A stretch of DNA of 64,000 nt from Bacteroidota bacterium. GTDB lineage: Bacteria; Bacteroidota; Rhodothermia; Rhodothermales; UBA10348. The DNA lies in contig JADFHF010000007.1 in the NCBI GenBank assembly GCA_022567305.1, positions 46,584-110,583 of the forward strand. Direction: 5' to 3'. A model generated the notes under the pieces. It had not been told where the DNA came from and made no database searches. It saw only the letters and a program-made list of their open reading frames with translations. The stretch's first letter is position 1. Each line of letters starts with the position of its first letter. Both the position numbers and the translations under genes were made by a program. Below, piece after piece: positions 56,611-64,000 of this stretch.

Positions 56611-58281
56611 CTACTTGGCGAGAACGCAGACCTGTTCAGAAAAGTCATCCAGCGTTGCGTCAAGATCGCGATCTATTCTGGTCACGTTTTCACGATTGGC
56701 ATACAGCCATTGGAGGAGAACTCGTATCTCATTTGCATGGTCTCGCATTGATCCGCGCGTAGCCTCATTCCGCTCCACGTAAACCTCTGCGATCAGTGCA
56801 CGCAGTGCCTTCACTGATTCAGAAATATTCGGATCAAATCGTTTCAAAGAAGCCGCAAATCGACCCGACCGAATGAGGAGAACGTCGTTCGTCTTAAGAT
56901 CCAGATCGACGTGAAGAATGGCAGCATCATCTTCAAAAATACGTGACGCCACTTTACCTGTTCTGCGTGTCCTGCCTTCGATCACCGCGAGAATATCCCG
57001 GGTGTGAGCGGCATCTTCAAACGCAAGCGCTTTTGAAGATTCTTCCATCTCCAGCTGCAATCGCTCGGTCACATGCTCAACCTCTCCATGAAGAAACCTT
57101 CGTATGCGATCCATTTGTTCTGCGTATGCAGCTTTAGAGACGCTGCCCTCACAGGGAGCCAAACATCGTCCAATATCCGCACGAAGACACCGTTTTCCGA
57201 TAGTGAACTCGCGATCGCTGCAGGTTCTTATCGGAAAAATACGTTCGATCACCTCCAGAATGGCTTGCGCTTCACCTCGACTTCGAAGCGGCCCGTAGTA
57301 CTCCGCACCATCATTTTTGGGGAACACGTTGGCGACGATCTTGGGAAAATTGTGATCTGAAGCAATTCGAAGAAATGGTCTCGGAGTCGTTCTTCGTTGA
57401 GCCCGATTAAAGGGTGGGTCGAGCTCCCGGATCAACCGGGATTCCAACAACAACGCCTCTAATTCAGTATCCGTTTGAAACCATTCGATTCCTCGAAGTT
57501 TACTGACGAGCTGTCGAATTCGAGGTGTATGGGATTCAATGGCGTTGAAGTAACTGCTCACCCTTCGAGAGAGCACTTTTGCCTTTCCGACATAAAGAAC
57601 CCGGCCACGGCCGTCCTGCATCTGATAAACGCCCGGAAAATCTGGTACATCAGGAAGAATGTCCCGTTTGATTTGAAGAATGTGTTTCGAGAAAGGATTG
57701 ATCCTCCCATAGGTTCGAGTCTGCATTTCCAAGAGATCGTCGAGCGACTCCACGTTGTGATCGCGAAAGGCGATGCCCATCAGACGATTCAAAACCTCCA
57801 GAGTAATTTCCACATCGCGAAGCGCTCGATGGTGCCCGTGAGATGCAATCCGAAAAAATTTCGCCAGACTTCCCAGGCTTTTCGATCGGAGTCCGGGAAG
57901 AAGCCTCCGTGCCAGACGAACCGTACATAGGCCTTGATTTTGAAGTTGTCCGAGCCCGAGGCGCTCTCGCTCTGCATTTAGAAAACCACGATCAAAGCGT
58001 AAATTGTGAGCGACGAGAATTCCATCTCCGAGAAATTGTTCGAACGCGGGAATGACCTCTGACGCATCGGGACACCCGACAACCATTGACGACGTTATTC
58101 CGTTCAGCCTCGTAATGCGATAAGGAATAGACTCACCCGGATCAATCAACTGGCTAAAACGGATCGGCTCTTCGCCGTCAATAATTCGAATCGCGCCGAT
58201 CTCGATAAGACGATTACGCACAGGACTAAGTCCCGTGGTTTCCGTATCCGTGATGACGAGTGGCCGATCAATGGGAATCAT
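56611..58281 (-). CDS. DnaQ exonuclease fused to UvrC-type GIY-YIG nuclease
   Basis: The N-terminal 180 residues form a DEDDh 3'-5' exonuclease like DNA polymerase III epsilon: TDTETTG (Asp12, Glu14), AHNLRFDRGFL and a late HHRALRDVEIT. Residues from about 210 form a GIY-YIG nuclease domain of the UvrC/Cho type (PGVYQMQDGRGRVLYVGKAK, SRRVSSYF), followed by a zinc-like cysteine cluster (CLRADIGRCLAPCEG) and a UvrB-contact-like helical pair. UvrC's second nuclease and HhH domains are missing. Such fusions occur in several phyla and probably act in DNA repair. The gene overlaps the alkaline phosphatase end by 4 bases. Confidence 0.9.
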   Translation of the reverse strand: MIPIDRPLVITDTETTGLSPVRNRLIEIGAIRIIDGEEPIRFSQLIDPGESIPYRITRLNGITSSMVVGCPDASEVIPAFEQFLGDGILVAHNLRFDRGFLNAERERLGLGQLQNQGLCTVRLARRLLPGLRSKSLGSLAKFFRIASHGHHRALRDVEITLEVLNRLMGIAFRDHNVESLDDLLEMQTRTYGRINPFSKHILQIKRDILPDVPDFPGVYQMQDGRGRVLYVGKAKVLSRRVSSYFNAIESHTPRIRQLVSKLRGIEWFQTDTELEALLLESRLIRELDPPFNRAQRRTTPRPFLRIASDHNFPKIVANVFPKNDGAEYYGPLRSRGEAQAILEVIERIFPIRTCSDREFTIGKRCLRADIGRCLAPCEGSVSKAAYAEQMDRIRRFLHGEVEHVTERLQLEMEESSKALAFEDAAHTRDILAVIEGRTRRTGKVASRIFEDDAAILHVDLDLKTNDVLLIRSGRFAASLKRFDPNISESVKALRALIAEVYVERNEATRGSMRDHANEIRVLLQWLYANRENVTRIDRDLDATLDDFSEQVCVLAK

Positions 58282-59711
58282 TTGGATGATTCTCGCGCCC
58301 TTGCCCGAAGCCTGGTTGTTACGTTATCAAGATCAAGTCCCATCACCTCTGCCAGTTTTCTTCCGACCACTGCATTATCCAGATGCCCTCTGAATTCAAG
58401 GCTTTTGGGCCCAAACGCATATAGGTTAACATCGACCACCGTGTGGTTCGTGGAACTCCATTTTACACTCGCTCTTTTCGATATTTCGCCTTTAAGCAGG
58501 TCTATTATTGGATTTAGCATTCCTTGAACGTAGTCGCCACGCGTCGCGTTTTTGATGGCTTGTTCAATGATGGCCACCTGTTCTTCCGAAAGATCGTGAA
58601 TATCGAACCGACGTCTGATCGCGTCACTAGTAAATCGTAAGATCTGAGCCGCATCTTCACCCTCCATGATTCGATTTCGCAAAATCAATGCGAGGGCCGA
58701 GACGGAAGAGTTAATCCGAAACAACGATTCCGGGTTCCAGCTCTCCGAACCACTCCCGAGCGAAAGTCCGCCCGTATCGTGGTCCGATAAAGCCACCACA
58801 AGGGTTTCGCCATCTCTGCGCGCGAAGTCGAGCGCGACCTTGACTGCAGCATCATACGCAAGAATCTCTCGCAGATTCGCGGCCGTGTCGTTCGAATGTC
58901 CCGAGTCGTCCGGGCCCTCTGTTTCAAGCACCAGGACAAAGCCGCTCTCGGACCGCGATAGCATCCCGATTGCGATCGTGGCCATTTCGACGAAACTTGG
59001 CTCATTCGTGTCTGCCTTGTCTATCTCATACGCCATATGATCCGGAGCAAACAAACCCAATAGAGGAAGAGATAAGTTCGAAAGAAGCTCGGTTCTGTCC
59101 GAAACGAACTGATAGCCTAGACGGCGAGCTACTTCAATCTGGTTAACCCTGTCTTGCCTCTGACCGCCAAGTGAAACGGGTTCGAAATATTGCCTTCCCC
59201 CTCCGAGAAGGAGTTCAATGCCCTGATGCAGTTGTTGCTTCGCGACGTTGGTATAGTCATATCTATCGGTTGAGTGGGCGGAAAAGGCTGCGGGTGTCCC
59301 ATCTGAAATCGCCGACGTCGATATGATTCCCGTCCAAAGGCCTCTGCTTTCTGCTGCCTCAATCAATGTCCCTACCGGCATTCCTGCAGTATCCACGGCT
59401 ACGAATGGCGCTCGGGTTTTTATGCCACACGCATACGCGGTAGCCGCAGCGGCCGAATCAGGATACCGGAGAATCGCTGATGACGTACTGATGGTCCCGA
59501 TCAGGTACGGATCGATCGCGAGGCTACTCTCCCCTAAAGCAAATCGTTGAAACTCTCGAGCGAGCGTAAAACTCGCCGGGCCGGCCCCATCGGCTATGAA
59601 GAGAATCAGGTTTTTCGGGCCAGCCTGATCTTGAGCACAGATCGGAGCCGCTGTGCAGACCCCGGTAAACAATACAAAAAATAGCGCCCACCTAAAGCAG
59701 TAATACTTCAT
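58278..59711 (-). CDS. phoA: Alkaline phosphatase (PhoA family), secreted
   Basis: A signal peptide (residues 1-26, ending PICAQ) precedes a 477-residue phosphomonoesterase. Metal and active-site residues are FIADGAG (Asp41), PDSAAAATAYACG with nucleophile Ser86, GPDDSGHSNDTAANL with Asp and His zinc ligands, LSDHDTGG with another zinc pair, and SSTNHTVVDVNLYAFGP near the end. It should release inorganic phosphate from organic esters in the periplasm. It lies 32 bases after the acid phosphatase gene, so the two form a phosphate-scavenging pair. No Pho-box was identified. Confidence 0.93.
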   Translation of the reverse strand: MKYYCFRWALFFVLFTGVCTAAPICAQDQAGPKNLILFIADGAGPASFTLAREFQRFALGESSLAIDPYLIGTISTSSAILRYPDSAAAATAYACGIKTRAPFVAVDTAGMPVGTLIEAAESRGLWTGIISTSAISDGTPAAFSAHSTDRYDYTNVAKQQLHQGIELLLGGGRQYFEPVSLGGQRQDRVNQIEVARRLGYQFVSDRTELLSNLSLPLLGLFAPDHMAYEIDKADTNEPSFVEMATIAIGMLSRSESGFVLVLETEGPDDSGHSNDTAANLREILAYDAAVKVALDFARRDGETLVVALSDHDTGGLSLGSGSESWNPESLFRINSSVSALALILRNRIMEGEDAAQILRFTSDAIRRRFDIHDLSEEQVAIIEQAIKNATRGDYVQGMLNPIIDLLKGEISKRASVKWSSTNHTVVDVNLYAFGPKSLEFRGHLDNAVVGRKLAEVMGLDLDNVTTRLRARARESSK

Positions 59712-59743
59712 CTATTACTTGACTTAACATCCTTAATGTTTTG

Positions 59744-60616
59744 TTACCTATTGGTAAAAAGGTTGGCTCTTTTCAGTCGAATTTTTTCCGACTCGGAAGC
59801 GCCGTAGTCATAATTGAAAAGAGCTCGCTCCCACGTTCCATACATGGGATTGGGCAGTACGATCCACTTTTTACCCCAGTAGGAGGCATAGTTGCTCGAA
59901 CTACGTCTCCGCTCCAACAGTGAGCCGTTTGCTTCCTCAGTGAAGTCACCATAGTTGTCGCCTATGAGTAGAAGAACGCGATACCTCTCTGATACGAATG
60001 CTCTCCTAGATGATTTATCAGAGGAGCCCCATTCGGGCCGTTCTCTTTTCGATATGACGGATTGTTCTCCGGAATTCATTGGAAAACCGAGAGCTCTCAG
60101 ATTGTTTTCGGTGCTTGTCTCAACTCCGGCTTCCCGGTTTGTCAAATAAATAACATGAACGCCTTTTGAGGCGGCATACCGGGTAAAATCCAGAGCACCC
60201 GGGATCGAGCCTGCCTTTTCTTCCATCACCCATTCATTCCAGATGTTGCCGTCATATGGTAGGTCATCTTCAACTAGCCGTGCCTGAAAGGCTGAGTTAT
60301 CCAGAACGGTCTCGTCCACGTCCAGAACAACGGCAGGAGGTAGCGAAGCATACGCTGCCGACCCGAGCTGTTCCAGCGAAGCGGTCCACATCGTATCAGA
60401 CAATGCTTCGTCCATCCTCAGGGCAGCCAACGCATAGGCGCCTTTCGTAATACCGGCATATTCAACTGACGTCTGTAGCCACAATACACTGTGAAGTTGC
60501 TCGTGCCGCTCTGTATTCGATTCAGAAGTCGTTTGGTTCGTTCCAAGCTTTTCTATGGTCGAACATCCGAAAAGGATGAGCGGTAAAATCAGTAAAAGTC
60601 GTGAGTCGCTTCCCAT
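59744..60616 (-). CDS. HAD-family acid phosphatase lipoprotein, e(P4)-like
   Basis: The signal peptide ends in the lipobox LFGC (Cys about residue 18). The mature part is a class C acid phosphatase: VVLDVDETVLDNS supplies the nucleophilic Asp and the DxD motif, WNEWV follows in the cap, VIYLTNREAG is the second motif, and LLLIGDNYGDF with the final metal-binding Asp. In Haemophilus this enzyme dephosphorylates NMN and other nucleotides in the periplasm. Start at ATG 60616 gives a normal lipoprotein signal. The in-frame start at 60703 adds 29 residues before it. The gene is upstream of phoA in the same direction. Confidence 0.9.
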   Translation of the reverse strand: MGSDSRLLLILPLILFGCSTIEKLGTNQTTSESNTERHEQLHSVLWLQTSVEYAGITKGAYALAALRMDEALSDTMWTASLEQLGSAAYASLPPAVVLDVDETVLDNSAFQARLVEDDLPYDGNIWNEWVMEEKAGSIPGALDFTRYAASKGVHVIYLTNREAGVETSTENNLRALGFPMNSGEQSVISKRERPEWGSSDKSSRRAFVSERYRVLLLIGDNYGDFTEEANGSLLERRRSSSNYASYWGKKWIVLPNPMYGTWERALFNYDYGASESEKIRLKRANLFTNR

Positions 60617-60849
60617 AACAAATCGACATGTTTGATCATCAGAATCATGATAACATCGAGCGACTTTCGGCGCAGGAAAGAAATCACATACTCGTATTAT
60701 CACGAAACAACTCGTAAAACGAGTTCGAAGTTCGCGTTAGATTTGACAGAATTTTGGCAACTACGATCCTTCTTACGATTCAATGAAAATTGATTCCTTC
60801 GTAACATGGCAACAAGAGCTCTAATTTGTATTCACTTCTGGAGGATCCA

Positions 60850-61782
60850 ATGAAAGTCACGGTTGTCGGCGCAGGAAATGTTGGCGCTACGGTTGCGGAA
60901 TGTGTCGCCCACAAAGACATGGTGAGCGAAGTAATCCTGATCGATATCGTAGAGGGCCTTCCCCAAGGGAAAGCACTGGATATACAGCAGTCAGCTCCGA
61001 TTCACTTGTTCGACACGCGAGTCACGGGCACGAATGACTACAGCGACACCGCAGACTCGGATATTTGCGTGATAACTGCTGGCCTGCCTCGAAAGCCGGG
61101 AATGAGTCGGGACGATTTGCTGGCGAAGAATGCATCCATCGTTAAATCTGTCACGGAACAGTTTGTAGCCAAGAGCTCGAACTCAATCATTATCGTGGTT
61201 TCCAATCCACTTGATGTGATGGCCTACGTCACGTACATGACGAGTGGCTTTCCGAGTCAACGAGTGATGGGAATGGCCGGTGTGCTAGATACAGCCAGAT
61301 ACCGGACTTTTATTGCGATGGAGCTTGGCGTGTCCGTCAAAGATATTCAAGCATTACTCATGGGCGGCCACGGAGATACGATGGTTCCGCTACCCAGATA
61401 CACGACGGTCGGTGGCATCCCACTACCCGAGTTGATGGATGCCGAAACAATCGAAGCAATCGTTGAGCGCACCAAATTCGGTGGTGGGGAAATTGTAAAG
61501 CTGGAGGGAACGTCGGCCTGGTATGCTCCGGGAGCAGCCGCAGCGCAAATGGTTGAATCGATTGTTAAAAATTCGGGGCGCGTGCTGCCGTGTGCTGCCT
61601 GGCTCACGGGCCAGTATGCCGAAGAGGGTATTTTTATTGGTGTTCCAGCAAGGCTTGGCACGAACGGTATCGAAGAAATTATTGAGATTGAACTGGAGGA
61701 TTCGGAACAAGCACTCATGCGGGATTCAGCCCAGCACGTTCGCGATAACCTTGCAACCCTGGAAAGATTGCAGGCCCAGTAG
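60850..61782 (+). CDS. mdh: Malate dehydrogenase
   Basis: A 310-residue lactate/malate-type dehydrogenase that interconverts malate and oxaloacetate in the TCA cycle. The NAD loop is VVGAGNVGAT at residues 5-14 and the substrate-binding segment is AGLPRKPGMSRDDL with Arg residues that mark malate as substrate. VMGMAGVLDTARYR supplies the catalytic Asp-Arg and GGHGDTMVPL the catalytic His. GGAGG six bases before ATG 60850 fixes the start over an in-frame TTG at 60826. A hairpin with a T-run follows the stop. Confidence 0.97.
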   Translation: MKVTVVGAGNVGATVAECVAHKDMVSEVILIDIVEGLPQGKALDIQQSAPIHLFDTRVTGTNDYSDTADSDICVITAGLPRKPGMSRDDLLAKNASIVKSVTEQFVAKSSNSIIIVVSNPLDVMAYVTYMTSGFPSQRVMGMAGVLDTARYRTFIAMELGVSVKDIQALLMGGHGDTMVPLPRYTTVGGIPLPELMDAETIEAIVERTKFGGGEIVKLEGTSAWYAPGAAAAQMVESIVKNSGRVLPCAAWLTGQYAEEGIFIGVPARLGTNGIEEIIEIELEDSEQALMRDSAQHVRDNLATLERLQAQ

Positions 61783-61809
61783 CTTCTCCGGCTGTCCGAT
61801 TCAAAACGA

Positions 61810-61842
61810 ACCGATTCTGATTCGGTATTGTGGGCTTTTTTT
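61810..61842 (+). terminator. Probable intrinsic terminator after mdh
   Basis: A 5-bp stem (ACCGA/TCGGT, 7-base loop) at 61810-61826 is followed by GTGGGC and a run of T to 61842. A second short GGGC/GCCC pairing brackets the T-run. Weak stem but good position 27 bases after the mdh stop. Confidence 0.45.
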
Positions 61843-61925
61843 GTGCCCTCTCGAGTCGAATCATAGGTGTTCGCTCTGCGTTTACCTTGATCTCTTGGGA
61901 ATGACGTTGCTTTAGACGGTGTCAA

Positions 61926-62729
61926 ATGGCTGTTATTACTTTGTTTTCTCGCACCGATAGAATGTTCTCGCTCAACATGCGCTTCCTTTCTCTCATTCTG
62001 ATTGCTTTCGTTTTCTCCACCGGATGTGACTCATCGAACGGGAGTAGTAACGAGGGTGATTTGGTTATTCACGACATCACGATTGGTACCGGTGAAGTGG
62101 TCGGAAACGGCATAACCGTGATTGTCTCGTACATCGGTACGCTCGAAGACGGTACCATCTTCGATTCGTCCGAGTTACGTGGAGAAGATCTCATATTTAC
62201 TCCCGGAGCGAACAATGTAATTCCAGGACTCGATCAAGGAGTCCCCGGAATGCGTGTAGGCGGTCGGCGCAGGATTGAAATTCCATCTCACCTTGCCTTT
62301 GGGCGGAACGGTTTCTGCATTACCGATGACGATTGTCCCGTCCCGTCAAACGCGGACATCGTCTTTGACGTAACGATCGTCGACATTCTCGATTTCGTTC
62401 TCGTAGAGGAGGTGAAAATCGGTTCGGGCGAAGAAGTGATAGACGGTGATCGAGTACGTATTCAATACGCCGTCGCCCTCCAGAACGGCAACATCGTCGA
62501 CTCCTCGGTCGACGATTCGTATCTGGAATTCACGATTGGAACGGAGTACATCATTCCTGGACTTCACGAAGGTGTCAATGGAATGCGCGTTGGTGGCATT
62601 CGATCGCTGACGGTGCCCCCCGTTCTCGCCTATGGAGAGTTTGGAGATCTCACGGGGGTCATACCTCCCTATGCTGTCCTTCTGTTTCGTGTCGATCTGA
62701 TCGAAAAAGTCGATAGAGACGGCTCCTAA
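61926..62729 (+). CDS. Double-FKBP peptidyl-prolyl isomerase lipoprotein
   Basis: A lipoprotein with a lipobox FSTGC (Cys about residue 34 from the first ATG) and two FKBP-type domains in tandem. Domain 1 covers about residues 45-155 (VSYIGTLEDGTIFDSSE, then NNVIPGLDQGVPGMRVGGRR) and domain 2 about 160-265 (IQYAVALQNGNIVDSS, then YIIPGLHEGVNGMRVGG). Domain 1 contains two Cys in a short insertion (CITDDDC) that could form a disulfide outside the cytoplasm. It should assist protein folding in the envelope. ATGs at 61962 and 61977 are also possible starts and give shorter signals. Confidence 0.88.
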   Translation: MAVITLFSRTDRMFSLNMRFLSLILIAFVFSTGCDSSNGSSNEGDLVIHDITIGTGEVVGNGITVIVSYIGTLEDGTIFDSSELRGEDLIFTPGANNVIPGLDQGVPGMRVGGRRRIEIPSHLAFGRNGFCITDDDCPVPSNADIVFDVTIVDILDFVLVEEVKIGSGEEVIDGDRVRIQYAVALQNGNIVDSSVDDSYLEFTIGTEYIIPGLHEGVNGMRVGGIRSLTVPPVLAYGEFGDLTGVIPPYAVLLFRVDLIEKVDRDGS

Positions 62730-62769
62730 CAGAGCTTGAATTGCTTTTTAGGTCTTCGACTTGGCCACT

Positions 62770-63000
62770 CTCGCTCTCAACCCGCTGATCCGCGTTCTGC
62801 ATCCGCTCGGCAGCATTAATGAGATTTAGCTTGCTCTTGATTCGGGCTCGATATGATTCGACCGTCCGGATCGAGAATTGAAGCCTTTCGGCATTCTCTC
62901 GCGTGCCGTGGCCGATTCCTGTGAACTCAAAGAATTCGAGCTCACGATCACTTTGAACATCGAGGGGAGTCCCGGCAAAATGGTGTTGGCCAGACGCCAT
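62770..63000 (-). pseudogene. Orphan LuxR/NarL-type DNA-binding domain remnant
   Basis: Leftward from 63000 the frame encodes a NarL/FixJ-type helix-turn-helix: SDRELEFFEFTGIGHGTREN, then RLQFSIRTVESYRARIKSKL, which is the conserved recognition helix and the following dimer helix. No receiver domain precedes it in any nearby frame and the open frame continues antisense into the end of the FKBP gene. The isoleucine of the usual TREIAE motif is changed to Asn. I read it as a remnant of a response regulator. Confidence 0.6.
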
Positions 63001-63460
63001 ACATCGGAAAACGCTCCTAAATCTCCACGCTTACATCAATTCCGTCTTTCATCACCCTTTACAGGCGGTTTCTCCACTGTAAACACGCCGAGGTTGGGCT
63101 CCATGACGGCCTTGGAAGCCTCAGCATAGGGAGCGGTCAGACGTCATATCGGCTGCTCCATTCCCTCTCAAATTGCTACGACTACGAAAAACTCACCGAA
63201 CAGACGGGTCGCACCGGTTATAAACGGGAAAAGAGAGCTCGTCAGTCTAATCGGCTGAATCGCTTGCCCGGCTTATATGGTGCGACCTTTCGTGCATGCG
63301 CGTTCTAGCGATGAAGCTTACCCACCCCGTAGTCGGTGGGCTGCAGAGGCCGTTGCATCTAGCGCGAGTCGCATCTCCTTGTTTACGTAACGATTTCAGT
63401 AGGTCGTGTTCTAAATAAAAGAATTAGGTATTCCCAACGATAATACAGAGGATTAAATAC
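63001..63460. other. Intergenic region, no gene seen
   Basis: This 460-base stretch contains stop codons in all frames. A stem CCCACC/GGTGGG lies at 63321-63340 without a T-run. A short leftward AAGGAG-ATG opening near 63390 stops after about 18 codons. It should hold the promoter for the small rightward pair that begins at 63461. Confidence 0.4.
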
Positions 63461-63580
63461 ATGGCAACTTCAACCTATTCACAATTGGCACTCGTCTCGG
63501 TCGGGCGCACGGCCCGAAGTAGAGCTGCCGCTTCAAAGAGATTCCTTTCTTCGACCAAAATACGTGGGGGTTCGTCATGA
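63461..63580 (+). CDS. Possible 39-residue leader ORF
   Basis: An ATG at 63461, with AGAGGA about eight bases upstream, opens a 39-codon frame that stops in an ATGA overlap with the following lipoprotein gene. The peptide is basic and serine-rich and resembles nothing I know. The spacing and overlap suggest translational coupling, but no conservation evidence is available. Confidence 0.3.
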   Translation: MATSTYSQLALVSVGRTARSRAAASKRFLSSTKIRGGSS

Positions 63581-64000
63581 AAAAACGATCTCGTTTGCTC
63601 AGCATGTTATTGCTGAGCGTGTTATTGTCCGGCTGCGCCAGCCTCGCCATTCAGCGCGATTATGACGACAGCGCCAGCTTCGTCATCTATAAAACCTTTA
63701 GCTGGATACCGGCTAAAAACACGCAAGACGTTCCCGGACCGTATCGGGACGACGGCCTGTTGGATAAACGGATTAAGCAGGCTGTTGCGCGCTCCCTCGT
63801 GGAGCAGGGCTACACCGAACAAAGCAACAGCACGCCCGATTTCTACGTGGTCTATCGCGTCGGTCTTAAAGAAAAGACACGCAACTCCTACTTCGGTTCG
63901 GGCTACTACGGATATGGAGGCTACGGCTTCGGATATGGGGGCTACGGATTTCCCTATAGGTATCGCCGGTCCTTCTTCGGGTATGGCGGTTTTGGCTACG
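63577..64000 (+). CDS. DUF4136-type lipoprotein, cut by window end
   Basis: The frame from ATG 63577 is open to the last base, giving 141 residues. A signal peptide ends in the lipobox LSGC (Cys about residue 20). The sequence DYDDSASFVIYKTFSWIP and a VARSLVEQGYTE helix match DUF4136 envelope lipoproteins of unknown function. The end seen here is a Gly/Tyr/Phe-rich tail, common in this family. GGGGG lies six bases before the start. The C-terminus is outside the window. Confidence 0.82.
   Translation, partial: MKKRSRLLSMLLLSVLLSGCASLAIQRDYDDSASFVIYKTFSWIPAKNTQDVPGPYRDDGLLDKRIKQAVARSLVEQGYTEQSNSTPDFYVVYRVGLKEKTRNSYFGSGYYGYGGYGFGYGGYGFPYRYRRSFFGYGGFGY

Noticed and set aside
60743..60779. mdh promoter with TTGACA at 60743
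   Set aside because: No acceptable -10 element at normal spacing, and Bacteroidota promoters usually follow another consensus.
63340..63400. Leftward AAGGAG-ATG start with about 18 codons
   Set aside because: Too short and followed by a stop. At most a trace of a lost gene start.

Overview
The window looks like chromosomal DNA of a free-living, probably aquatic, aerobic member of the Bacteroidota/Rhodothermota (FCB) group. The family content supports this: a GWxTD-domain lipoprotein, a PorV/PorQ-type outer-membrane protein, an Oar-like TonB-dependent receptor with an N-terminal carboxypeptidase-regulatory domain, an FmdB-like protein of the type seen in Salinibacter relatives, and heme A synthesis genes. 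This placement is inference from gene families; no rRNA gene is present. I see no tRNA, CRISPR array, insertion sequence or phage module.

Layout: 0.2-7.8 kb holds a repeat lipoprotein, an AMP-forming acyl-CoA synthetase, a surface-type regulatory-domain protein, YraN, a SAM hydrolase and a membrane protein resembling a sigma/anti-sigma chimera. A leftward run at 7.8-14.7 kb carries a sensor kinase, purA, a STAS protein, secF and secD. A rightward trio at 14.9-17.9 kb is ctaA-ctaB-rlmN. From 18 to 35 kb, mostly leftward, lie an MFS exporter, GWxTD protein, tpiA, a thioredoxin-fold lipoprotein, gatB, a sugar-phosphate transferase, tonB, a GT2 glycosyltransferase, a PorV-like protein, rsmB and an M28 peptidase.

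From 35.3 to 43.7 kb is the most unusual block, a leftward run of HD-domain protein, MmgE/PrpD, homoaconitase-like hydratase, isocitrate/isopropylmalate-type dehydrogenase, CitD-CitE fusion and CitF. These look like an uncharacterised tricarboxylate (citrate- or homocitrate-like) pathway. The fused acyl-carrier domain lacks the serine that normally carries the prosthetic group.

From 43.9 to 63 kb are accessory and housekeeping genes: TfoX-like, a CoA-disulfide-reductase-like enzyme overlapping a CDF metal transporter with a striking palindrome upstream, methylmalonyl-CoA epimerase, spmA/spmB, an M14 peptidase, glgA, the large TonB receptor, a DnaQ-UvrC fusion, alkaline and acid phosphatases, mdh and a double-FKBP lipoprotein. 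The window ends inside a DUF4136-type lipoprotein.

The long non-coding gaps are not empty. Reading them frame by frame reveals four decayed genes: a GH3/beta-lactamase fusion with a huge internal deletion (19.6-20.2 kb), an RsmF/NSUN-type RNA methyltransferase (27.5-28.9 kb), a PIN-like toxin fragment (38.3-38.5 kb) and an orphan LuxR-type DNA-binding domain (62.8-63.0 kb). A 26-copy 8-bp tandem repeat fills another gap (30.8-31.0 kb).
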